Positions 1-9,280 of a DNA stretch of 64,000 nt are shown piece after piece. The number at the start of each line of letters is the position of its first letter. Position 1 is the first letter of the stretch. The position numbers were made by a program, and so were the translations under genes. The DNA is from Hydrangea macrophylla (lineage: Eukaryota; Streptophyta; Magnoliopsida; Cornales; Hydrangeaceae): assembly GCA_033977485.1 (NCBI GenBank), contig CM066988.1:75135169-75199168 (forward strand). Reading direction: 5' to 3'. The notes below the pieces were generated by a model. That model saw nothing but the letters and a program-made list of their open reading frames with translations. It ran no database searches and had not been told where the DNA came from.

Positions 1-1640
1 AGTGGACGAGTGTTGTCTCGTGAGGGTTTGCAGTGAATCTACCCACAAAATTCATGTTTATAGTAGTGGTTCCCATTTAAATATTTTCAAGAATTTTTTT
101 TCCTCTCATTTAGCAATGTGATTAAGCTCAACAATTTCATGAAACTCTCTAGTAAGCCATAGCAATGCAACACACACATTAAGTTAATCTACTATCAAAG
201 TCATTAGAATATTCCATACCTGTTAATCTTCAAGTGTGTGTGTGAATGGACAACCAAAATACAAAACTTCAATTTCAAAGCTCGCATAACCTAATATGCT
301 ATCAAGACATTCATTTTGACTCAACTCTCACCGGGATTACACTCTCAAGATGAAATCACTCCGAATTGGGTGTAATAATTATCACTCGTGATATGGAAGC
401 TATAAAGAGTAAATGTAAATGGAATCTAATGCTTCTCATATCTAAATAGAAAAACTAACATTTTAGTGCATAAAGTCTCATGAAAGGATACTTTTCACTA
501 GAAGAGCGAGATACCGTGGAGAATTCTCTCATTACCTTAACTTCAAACCCAATTTACTTAAAATCATCAGGACTTTGAAAAAGAGGTGTTAGGTGAAAGA
601 AGAAAGAGGCTCGTGATATTCAATTGGGTTAAATGATGTGATTGGAATGTCTATTACAACTTTTCAAACTTTCCCACATCTCTAATCTCTCTCTTTTCTT
701 TTCTTTTATTTTATTCTTTTTCACACTCTTCTTTTTTTTATTATTTTTTTTCTTTTGTAACAACCATTGGCACTTTTTTTTTTTTTCATGCTTTTTTTTT
801 TTTCTTCTTTTTTCTCATCATTTTTTTTCATGAATTTTTTTCTTTGCCAATGTTCCCTTATTCACACTACCAAACTTCTTGTCAATGCAACACATCCCAA
901 TCACACCTAAATGAAGAACTGAGGCTTGAACTCCTAGTTTGGAGTTAAGTATAGACTTTAGGATTGTGAGGACAAGGCGATTATGATAAGCTCAAGTGGT
1001 GAAGTAAAGGAATATCATGATAGTAAGCCAAGGCTGTATTATATATGTATGTTCAAAAGATGGCCTAAATCATCTTCTAAGTTCATAGGATTATTCATTT
1101 TAGTAAATTCAAGAGCTCTAAATTTGGTAAATCCTGAACGTTCTCTTCTAGTGATCAGTCAAAATGAAGAAGGAAAATGAGACTTACAACGAATTAATAC
1201 GCTTTTCAAAAAGTAAGAGTAATTTTATAAAACCCTCAAGAACAAAAAATGGCACAAAAGCTCACTTGGGTTCTTAGTCTCCACTACAGTCTCTCAAGAC
1301 ACCTAAGCTATGCTTACTAATCCATTTTAGCTAAGTACAAGGTTGTCACAACGTGCTCAAAGTTGTTTGAAGATTAAAAAGCATAAAATATACTATAACT
1401 AAGATAGTAAAGAAACTACCATAGTGTATCACATACTAGTAGCATATAGAAAATAGCACTAATGCATCATAACTAACTACATTGACTAAGAGAGAAATAC
1501 AAGAACCATTTTATTATCTTTAAAGAAAAATAAAAAATTTTAAAAATTTTGACAGTTTTCAACTTACTGAGTCATGTTGCTAAGCAGGTATATTGACATT
1601 AAATCATAAAAAGAAAGAAACGAGGCATGCAATGACTCAC
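1..1640 (-). other. 3' non-coding region of the left Athila-like element
   Basis: No credible gene. It is AT-rich, with a poly-pyrimidine tract at about 660-840 (poly-purine on the minus strand) like the poly-A tract at 62070-62100 of the right-hand Athila. On the minus strand bases 290-370 read CGGAGTGATTTCAT, then GAGAGTGTAAT, CCGGTGAG and TTGAGT, matching 62500-62545. Bases 1-60 match 62781-62833 (TTTGTGGGTA, then GAGACAACACTC). The short ORFs at 642-833 and 983-1180 are low complexity or unsupported. Confidence 0.6.
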
Positions 1641-1690
1641 TCCCCCCAACTAAAACTAAACATTGTTCCCAATGTTCTAAACTAAGCACA
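1640..1690 (-). other. Internal polypurine-type motif of Athila lineage
   Basis: On the minus strand, GGGAACAATGTTTAG is followed by AGTTGGGGGGAGTG. The same arrangement (GAGGACAATGTTCAG, then AGTTGGGGGGTGTG) occurs at 61300-61330 in the right-hand Athila, about 1.7 kb before its 3' LTR. It is a conserved internal landmark, not the final polypurine tract, because no LTR starts here. Confidence 0.6.
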
Positions 1691-1797
1691 TGGATATGTA
1701 AAGTAAAGCGAGAGAAGGAAGGATGTTACCTCGAGGCATTAATATCCAATTTTTTTTTATTTTCTTTTATTTCTTTGTTAAGTTACCTGCAAAATCA

Positions 1798-3558
1798 TTA
1801 GTAGCAATAAGGAAAAATAGAGAATATAATACAACTACTCAGTAAATAAATTCGGTTAATCAAAATTTTTATCATAAAGTAACAACCGAAATATTTGAGG
1901 ATCTTCCTAGTGAAATAATTTAGCAGTGAGAAGAACGTTGGGATCCTCATAAAATTGCAACTCCCCCAACTAATGTCAGGCTCAAGGTCAGAGGAGATGA
2001 TGCAAAACCTATGGCTTCCGAATTTGGTGAGGACAATTATAGGAGGTATACCACGCTTTTTAGGAATTATATGCAAGAAACGATCTTTGGTGTTGGTATT
2101 TCCTATAACAGCCTCTGTTTTAACACAAGGAGATGACCACGGTTCGATAAAAGGGGTAGGATCTAAGTAATATTCTAATTTAGCTTTACTACCCTCCTCT
2201 TGTTCTAGAACAGAATCTATAGAAATATGATCATAGGAATTTAATTTATGTTCTATGTAAATAGTTTTGGACTGGACTTGGATGAAACTATCTATTTGGG
2301 CCTCAATGTCAGTATTACTCAAGAAGGTCAAGCAGTCTAGCAGATTAGTAGCTTCTTGTTGAAGTTTAAAATCATCTAATGTGGGCTCGAAAGTTTTTAA
2401 GTCCTCTCTCAAAGAATTTTGAAAAATAAAATTTTGCGAAATACATGTGCTAGAATCCGTACCATCCTCTTCCACAACACATTCTATTTGTTTAATATTA
2501 GGGTACACATGATTTTCAAACTCGGGATGAGAGCATTGAATAATAGAGAGGATAGGTGATGGGCAACTTGGTGACACCACCTCTTCGGCCGAAAGAGGTG
2601 AGGGTTCATGAAAATCAGATGAATCTAAATCGAATTTATAAATTTCAATAATGTCCTCCCTAGGGTCACTATCAAAGGTAGGGGTAGAGTCAACAGGGGA
2701 CTCATCCTTTCCTAATTGCGTGCAGTCTCCTAAACTCTCATTATCTGTAAAAATCTCATTTTCATCCGTGTAACTCTCCTCACTATATATGTCATCTATT
2801 GAGGTTCTCTGGACAAAGGAATTGTGTAACTTCATCCAGGCAGTGAAGGAGTTGATATTTAGGGTTGTATATTGAGGAGAAGATGGTTCTACAACTTCAT
2901 GCTTAATGGTTTGGTTTTGGAGTTCTTGTTGGGTCATGACTTTCTTGAGTGAGTTGTTAACCTCATTTGGTATAAACCCGTCATAGTTTTCTAATTCCAT
3001 TCCATTGTTAGTGTCTTGAAATTTAGGTTGTAATGTTGAAGGACTGGTATAGTCTTCTAAAGGTTGGTTAGCATATGTTTGTTGATATCTAGTTTCTAAT
3101 TTATCAAGTGCATTATCTAGCCTTTTCATTTCACTAAGCAGTAATTTTAACATACCACTATCCTCAACTTGGTTATTCTCCTCATTATTACTATATGAAG
3201 TTTCAGCCCATTGTGGTTGGTAGTAATTCCCATCCCATTGTGTTTGTGGACAAGACTCCCCAGAAGGAAAGTCTTGGTGCATTTGGTAATCGTGAGAACA
3301 ACTATTATATCCTACACTATTATCTTGGTTATATCCCCATTGCGGTTCATGGAACTCTCCATATGGAGGTTCTTGATACGTTTGATAATACGGGGGACTA
3401 CCACTATTGTTTTCCCATTGTGGTAGTTGGTAGCACTCGGTTTGATATTGTGTGTCATAAGTGGGTGCTTGCCAACTTGGGGAATAACTATTATGATTTT
3501 CAAGTGTGTAACTATTGGTGGCATTTGTGTTGTATGGAGGGTAATATGAATAAGACAT
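1798..3558 (-). CDS. 586-aa ORF of the non-autonomous Athila-like element
   Basis: This is the only long ORF of the element and starts about 160 bp after the primer site, where gag normally begins. I do not recognise a Pfam-type family and see no zinc knuckle, protease or RT motif. Residues 1-130 are rich in Tyr, Gln, Pro, Asn and Ser with recurring QW blocks (LPQWEN, EPQWGYN, QTQWDGN, QPQWAE), a prion-like low-complexity composition. A short coiled-coil candidate lies near residues 135-165 (MLKLLLSEMKRLDNALDKL). The middle is acidic. The C-terminus holds hydrophobic stretches after about residue 540 that could be membrane-associated. The frame is fully open, so either the copy is young or the ORF is selected. 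A 5' fragment of the same ORF recurs at 7784-8302. It may be a divergent Gag-like protein, but that is inference. Confidence 0.6.
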   Translation of the reverse strand: MSYSYYPPYNTNATNSYTLENHNSYSPSWQAPTYDTQYQTECYQLPQWENNSGSPPYYQTYQEPPYGEFHEPQWGYNQDNSVGYNSCSHDYQMHQDFPSGESCPQTQWDGNYYQPQWAETSYSNNEENNQVEDSGMLKLLLSEMKRLDNALDKLETRYQQTYANQPLEDYTSPSTLQPKFQDTNNGMELENYDGFIPNEVNNSLKKVMTQQELQNQTIKHEVVEPSSPQYTTLNINSFTAWMKLHNSFVQRTSIDDIYSEESYTDENEIFTDNESLGDCTQLGKDESPVDSTPTFDSDPREDIIEIYKFDLDSSDFHEPSPLSAEEVVSPSCPSPILSIIQCSHPEFENHVYPNIKQIECVVEEDGTDSSTCISQNFIFQNSLREDLKTFEPTLDDFKLQQEATNLLDCLTFLSNTDIEAQIDSFIQVQSKTIYIEHKLNSYDHISIDSVLEQEEGSKAKLEYYLDPTPFIEPWSSPCVKTEAVIGNTNTKDRFLHIIPKKRGIPPIIVLTKFGSHRFCIISSDLEPDISWGSCNFMRIPTFFSLLNYFTRKILKYFGCYFMIKILINRIYLLSSCIIFSIFPYCY

Positions 3559-3715
3559 GTTTATCCAAAAAATTTGAACAATAAAGTTTTATTTATTTAT
3601 TTATTTATTTGTACTTGTGAGAGAAAAAGTCCAAAGATTTTTTTTTTAAAATTTTTCTTGAAAAGTAAGAAAAAAAAATTGGAAATAACTTAGTAAAATC
3701 CTAACCTAGTTGCCT

Positions 3716-3733
3716 TCCCCGGCAACGGCGCCA
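3716..3733 (-). other. Primer binding site, tRNA-Asp type
   Basis: The minus strand reads TGGCGCCGTTGCCGGGGA, complementary to the 3' end of plant tRNA-Asp(GTC) including CCA. It lies 6 bp after the LTR end and fixes the element orientation as minus. Confidence 0.85.
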
Positions 3734-3739
3734 AAAACT

Positions 3740-5355
3740 TGACACGACTAAATAGTTGTGCGCTCTTGTGCAACACCCAAGTGTAGGTGATCGTGCAAGT
3801 AATACTGGATAAGTCCAGGTCGATCCCACAGGGAAGGAATAGGAAGAATATATATTAAGTTACAACCAAATGAAAAAGAAAATAAGAATGAATGATTGAA
3901 AGTGTACTTACAAATCCTAATTAATTAAATTAAACTAAATAATAAACTAAAACTTATAGAAACATAGCTAATTAAACAGATAAACTAAAGGTGTTAGAAA
4001 TACGTGAATCCACATTGATCCTAACCATCTACCATGCATACTCATTAATGTTCTATGGAGTTCATTCCTTTTCAGCATTCCGTATTTTTCTAAAGATATA
4101 GAATCAATAGCCCTTTCATGACCGGAACTACATCATCACAGTTGATTTAAAATGCTTGGAATACGGTTTAAAACAATGATTATTACTTGCACTCTAAATG
4201 GTGTTAGCATTCAAAGTGGTTTTCAAAAGTCATTGAAGAAAATAGCCATAAGGCTTTAAGTTCTAAAAACTGTTGTGACAAACTGAGCTTATTGGGACAA
4301 TTTGATGACAGATTTCTAAAACAGTATGTCATGAAATACTTAAAAGAATCATCTCAGGATTTCACATGTTCGATCGATCGAAGCGCTCTCGATCGATCGG
4401 ACTGCATCATCCTTCAATCGATCGAAATGCCTTCGATCGCTTGACTATGGCTCTGGTTCGATCGATCGAAATACCTTCGATCGATCGAGCCCAAGGTTTC
4501 TAAAGATTGCATGACAGAGGTTGGGAATCAATGTTTCATCACATATTCCCAACGTCTAAACTACGGAAACATAGTAAATCTAATGCAGAAATAACAAAAT
4601 ATAGTAATCATAACAACTAGGTTAACAAACAATCAAATAAAGAAAAGGAACAGAAAAACCAGGAATAAATCTGAATAAAACTTGTAAAAAACTTGAAATA
4701 AAGTTGAATCTTGAATCTACAATGGAAAAGGAGGAAGAAAACATCAAACTAAACTAATCTACTCTTAAACTAACCCTAAAACTACCCTAAACTGCTATTT
4801 TCTGCGTTCTGGAGCGTCCTCCCTTCGTCTGGCATCAAAACGACTTATATATAGGGTTCCCGCAGAGTTTATGCAACTTTTGTGTGAATATAAAGTTCGA
4901 TCGATCGAGCTTAGTTCGATCGATCGAAAGTTCGATCGATTGAACTCTCCTCAATTGCTTGAACTTCTCTGATTTTGACAACTCTGCGCACCGATGGGAG
5001 AATGGCCATAACTTTTCACTCGGACCTCGGATTGACCTCCCGTTTGCGGCCATGCGACCGTAACTCAAAGATCTACATTTTCTATCTCCGGAAAAATCTT
5101 CCAGATCTGAAGTGTTCATTGTCAAAAATGGCGTTTTCCCAGCTGCTTCCGTTGTTCTATCCACCAGAATCACTTTTCTTTAGCTCCACTTCATTGATTT
5201 ACATCCTAATACCTATAAAACAATGCAAAAACATATATTTTAGCATTGACACAATAAAAAGAACATTTTTATTAGAATGCACCTAAATGTAGGGACTTTG
5301 GGAATAAAAGTATGCATAAAATACCATATAATACACTATAAATATGCACTTTTCA
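3740..5355 (-). repeat. 5' LTR of the left Athila-like element (copy 1)
   Basis: The 1616-bp LTR has TG..CA ends: the minus strand starts TGAAAAGTGCATATTTATAG at 5355 and ends GTCGTGTCA at 3740, followed by the primer site. It contains clusters of CGATCGATCG palindromes at about 4368-4495 and 4895-4945. A second copy is at 8494-11876, interrupted by another LTR. Confidence 0.8.
4366..4495. repeat. Paired CGATCGATCG palindromes in LTR
   Basis: About seven short palindromes, TTCGATCGATCGAA or close variants, stand in pairs 12-20 bp apart. A second group of three lies at about 4893-4950. Copy 2 of this LTR has lost one unit of the second group (around 11434-11468) and 4 bp in the first, so the array changes in length. 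Confidence 0.8.
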
Positions 5356-5968
5356 CCTCGAATCATTTAACTTAGAATCGTAGATTGGATTTGAGATGTT
5401 GTAATAGACAGTAACATGTTATAGTTATGTTTTAGTAGTGTTATAATGCAGTTAAGATCACTTTGAATCGAGTTTGGAGTGCATGTTTAATCCCTAAATG
5501 TTTTTAGAAAGCTTTTAAACTTAGAAATTCTGCAGAATGTGTGATGCTGCCATAAACCAGTCGACTGGTTGAGAAAATAGTCGACTGGAGCCTCTTTTTT
5601 AGTAACTCATTGCATTTTTTTTATAGAGGCTCAGTCGACTGGATCATGTTTTCAATTCAGATATTTTTGCCCAAGCTGGGCTTCAGTCGACTGGACCGTA
5701 CCAGTCGGCTGAAAATTTGAAGTCCCAGTCAACTGGACATAGAAAACAATTGACTGGATCGGGTTCTAAATTCAAACTTTCTGCTGGACCAGTATCAGTC
5801 GACTGGGCCTAAGGTGCAGTCGACTGGACTGCTAATTTTTAAAATGTTTTGTTTTGTTCCGCTGCGTGTGTTCTTAAAACAATTTTTTTGGGAACATTAA
5901 TGAATTGGTTTAGCCTCGGTGGCGTGCCACGAGCTTCGATTCTGCTATTGTGGGACCGGGCTGTGACA
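5356..5968 (-). repeat. Partial LTR with CAGTCGACTG palindromes (copy 1)
   Basis: On the minus strand it begins TGTCACAGCCCGGTCCC at 5968, a typical gypsy-type LTR start, inside copia RT sequence. It stops at 5355 where the Athila-like LTR begins, so only 613 bp remain. It contains about ten CAGTCGACTG sites or one-base variants (5555-5830), again mostly in pairs. The family is not identified further. Confidence 0.65.
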
Positions 5969-7667
5969 ATATTTGCGTTGTGAGACTAATACACCTTTCT
6001 TGGACCGAGCAATCTTTATTCAGAGAAAGTACTTGAGGTTTTTAAGATCTTTGATATCGAATTCCTTCCCTTGCTAGGAATTTTTTAAGTAAGCCAATTT
6101 TTTCTTCATGATCACTTGTCAAAATTATGTCATCCACGATTCCACATATGCAATGATAATTGGCAACTTTCCTTCTGGGAAGTGCTTCACAAATAGTGTG
6201 TGATTGGATTGACATTAATCAATGAATCTGTAACTTTTCACCGCCTTACTGAACTGTTAAAACCAGGCCCTGGGAGGTTTTTTGAGACTATACAATGATT
6301 TTTGGAGTATGCAAACCTTGTTGGAATTCGATGTCTTGTCAAGGCCAACAAGAATGTCCATGAAAACTTCTTCCTCTTAAGTCATCATTGAGGAAGGCAA
6401 TTTTCACATCAAGTTGGTGAAATAACCAATTGAGATTAGATGCTAAGGATAAAAGTACACGGACAATGTTGAGTTTTGGAACTGGAGAAAAATTTTCCTG
6501 ATAGTCAATGCCAAAAGGATTGGGCAAATCCTTTGGCGACTAACCGAGCCTTGTACCTGCCCACATTCCCATCTTCCTTGTACTTTACAATAAAAATCCA
6601 CTTATACCCAACCAATTTCTTACCTCTTGGAAGGTCAATAATTTCCCACATACCATTCTTTTCTAGAGCCTGAACTTCCTCATCGACTGTCGCTTTCAAC
6701 TTAGGACACTTAAAAGCTTCCTGAATAGTCCTAGGAACCTATATCCCTGTGATGCTAGAAGTGCGACCCTAGAGGAATGTAATTTTCTGACTCTGTGAAA
6801 ATGGGATTTTCTATAGTGATGGGTGACTCACTGAATGACTCAAAGTTCCAAAATTGATATTCATGAGTTGAATTCTCCTCCTGAATATGAATTTTGGGGT
6901 AGTGTGGATGGTTTTCAAAAAATGTGATGTCCATCGAATTGTAGAATTTTTTGTGACTGGAGAGTAACACCTATACCCTTTTTGGTTTGAAGAATACCTA
7001 AGAAAGATCCACTTGAGCGACTTAGGATCAAGTTTACTTCTATACTATTGATGGACATGAATGAAGACAGACCACCCAAATATTTTGGGTGGGACGGTAG
7101 AGATGAGATGAGTAGTCGGAAGGGAATTTAGGAGGCTTTGACAAGGTGTTTGGAATTTTAGTACCTTAGACGACATCCTATTTATGAGGTAGGCCACCGT
7201 AAGGACAGCATCTCCGAAGAATAACTTTGGAACATTTGTGGAGAAGATTAGCGAACTAACCACCTCTAATAGAAGTCCATTTTTTATTCCAGCAACTCCG
7301 TTTGTTGTGGGGTATCTACACATGATCGCAAGTGAACTATCCCTTCTTTTTCTAGAAATTCTCCTAGAATGGAGTTGAAATATTCCCTAGCATTATCAGA
7401 CTTTAGAATTTCCATTTTTGACTGGAATTGGGTTTGAATCATATTTTTGAAAATTTTGAAAATTTTGAAAATTTGACCCATTTCATATTTTTTTTTTCAT
7501 GAGGAATACCCAGATCAATCTAGTGTAATCATCTATGAATGAGTCAAACGACCTAGCACCAGTTACATTCTTTTTATTCTTGACAGACCCCAAATATAGC
7601 TATAAATCATTGAAAATGGACTAGATGCTAGGCAATAAGAGTTATTCTTTGGTGACAACTTTCATAA
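5969..7667 (-). pseudogene. Copia pol remnant: integrase and reverse transcriptase (copy 1)
   Basis: The minus strand carries Ty1/copia pol in broken frames. From right to left: integrase near 7590-7480 (SFIDDYTRLIWVFLM), the integrase core at 7481-7284 (KSDNAREYFNS, then a frame change) continuing to 7045, and RT at 6699-6339 with WEIIDLPRGKKLVGYKWIF, YKARLVAKGF, then DYQENFSPV and HQLDVKIAFLNDDL. It ends near 6020 in EFDIKDLKNLKYFL, where the LTR fragment interrupts it; RNase H is missing. Several frameshifts make it non-functional. The gag-protease half is at 14465-16128. Confidence 0.8.
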
Positions 7668-7817
7668 CCTGTCGTCTTACAGCACGAAGTTACCTGATCT
7701 TCGCGACTACTCAGAAGGGCGGAGATATGTTTGCCTTTCGCTATTAGTAAGCACTCCCGTAGTTTTGACCTAATGAGCTTTCTTTACGTTGAGTTAACCC
7801 GGCGGGTTCGCCTAGCT
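7668..7817. other. Foreign-looking filler segment (copy 1)
   Basis: About 150 bp of higher GC content with no copia similarity interrupts copia pol between two TTTCATA direct repeats. The palindrome arm at 14395-14466 has the same flanks without this segment. Its composition resembles plant organellar, perhaps mitochondrial, DNA; that origin is a guess from appearance. The same segment is at 14181-14328, so it predates the tandem duplication. Confidence 0.5.
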
Positions 7818-8302
7818 TTCATACAACCTCTTAAAAAGATGTGTCTATCAAGTGCATTATCTAGCCTTTTCATTTCACTAAGCAGTAATTTTAACATACC
7901 ACTATCCTCAACTTGGTTATTCTCCTCATTAGTACTATATGAAGTTTCACTCCATTGTGGTTGGTAGTAATTCCCATCCCATTGTGTTTGTGGACAAGAC
8001 TCCCCAGAAGGAAAGTCTTGGTTCATTTGGTAATCGTGAGAACAACTATTATATCCTACACTATTATCTTGGTTATATCCCCATTGCGGATCATGGAACT
8101 CTCCATATGGAGGTTCTTGATACGTTTGATAATACGGGGGACTACCACTACTGTTTTCCCATTGTGGTAGTTGGTAGCACTCGGTTTGATATTGTGTGTC
8201 ATAAGTGGGTGCTTGCCAACTTGGGGAATAACTATTATGATTTTCAAGTGTGTAACTATTGGTGGCATTTGTGTTGTATGGAGGGTAATATGAATAAGAC
8301 AT
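7784..8302 (-). pseudogene. Truncated, chimeric copy of the 586-aa ORF
   Basis: Residues 1-152 match the start of the ORF at 1798-3558 with about six substitutions. At the duplication junction (7847-7850) the frame runs into unrelated copia and filler sequence for about 20 residues (RHIFLRGCMKARRTRR) and stops at 7784. The coiled-coil candidate is nearly complete and everything after it is lost. It keeps its own primer site (8487 to 8470) and LTR upstream, so a short fusion transcript is conceivable. Confidence 0.75.
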
Positions 8303-9280
8303 GTTTATCCAAAAAATTTGAACAATAAAGTTTTATTTATTTATTTATTTATTTGTACTTGTGAGAGAAAAAGTCCAAAGGTTTTTTTTTTTTTTTTTTT
8401 TTAAATTTTTCTTGAAAAGTAAGAAAAAAAAATTGGAAATAACTTAGTAAAATCCTAACCTAGTTGCCTTCCCCGGCAACGGCGCCAAAAACATGACACG
8501 ACTAAATAGTTGTGCGCTCTTGTGCAACACCCAAGTGTAGGTGATCGTGCAAGTAATACTGGATAAGTCCAGGTCGATCCCACAGGGAAGGAATAGGAAG
8601 AATATATATTAAGTTACAACCAAAAGAAAAAGAAAATAAGAATGAATGATTGAAAGTGTACTTACAAATCCTAATTAATTAAATTAAACTAAATAATAAA
8701 CTAAAACTTATAGAAACATAACTAATTAAACAGATAAACTAAAGGTGTTAGAAATACGTGAATCCACATTGATCCTAACCATCTACCATGCATACTCATT
8801 AATGTTCTATGGAGTTCATTCCTTTTCAGCATTCCGTATTTTTCTAAAGATATAGAATCAATAGCCCTTTCATGACCGGGACTACATCATCACAGTTGAT
8901 TTAAAATACTTGGAATACGGTTTAAAACAATGGTTATTACTTGCACTTTAAATGGTGTTAGCATTCAAAGTGGTTTTCAAAAGTCATTGAAGAAAATAGC
9001 CTTTAAGGCTTTAAGTTCTAAAAACTGTTGTGACAAACTGAGCTTATTGGGACAATTTGATGACAGATTTCTAAAACAGTAAGTCATGAAATACTTAAAA
9101 GAATCATCTCAGGATTTCACATGTTCGATCGATCGAAGCGCTCTCGATCGATCGGACTGCATCATCCTTCAATCGATCGAAATGCCTTCGATCGACTATG
9201 GCTCTGGTTCGATTGATCGAAATACCTTCGATCGATCGAGCCCAAGGTTTCTAAAGATTGCATGGCAGAGGTTGGGAATC

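Larger units (their letters stand above)
1..5355 (-). mobile_element. Non-autonomous Athila-related LTR retrotransposon, left end outside window
   Basis: Read on the minus strand this is 5' LTR (5355 to 3740), primer binding site (3733 to 3716), one 586-aa ORF, then a long 3' non-coding region to the window edge. No protease, RT, RNase H or integrase is seen. The primer site matches the 3' end of plant tRNA-Asp, as in the intact Athila element at 50970-64000. The 3' region shares short blocks with that element: an ATTGnGnACAATGTT block followed by AGTTGGGGGG, and stretches near 1-60 and 290-370 that align with 62461-62835. This points to a non-autonomous partner of an Athila-like element. The 3' LTR is not in the window; by alignment with the right-hand element it should start roughly 170 bp beyond base 1. 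Confidence 0.75.
3102..7846. repeat. Direct tandem duplication, copy 1 (4745 bp)
   Basis: The block spans the 5' part of the 586-aa ORF, its primer site and LTR, an LTR fragment and part of a copia element. It is repeated head to tail from 7847. The junction at 7847-7850 is TATC, also present at 3102-3105 and 14359-14362, so the duplication joins at a 4-bp microhomology. The copies differ by scattered substitutions and small indels, so they are not an assembly collapse of identical reads. Confidence 0.85.

Noticed and set aside
642..833. 63-aa Phe/Leu-rich ORF
   Set aside because: It is a translated poly-T tract in the 3' non-coding part of an LTR element.
3195..3584. 129-aa plus-strand ORF, repeated at 7939-8328
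   Set aside because: Antisense shadow of the Tyr/Gln-rich 586-aa ORF; low-complexity codons keep the opposite frame open.
3716..3733. Possible tRNA-Asp gene end
   Set aside because: Only the 18-nt 3' end matches and it sits next to an LTR, so it is a primer binding site; no tRNA body is present.
4366..4495. CRISPR-like regular short repeats
   Set aside because: Units are palindromes without equal-length unique spacers, inside a plant LTR.
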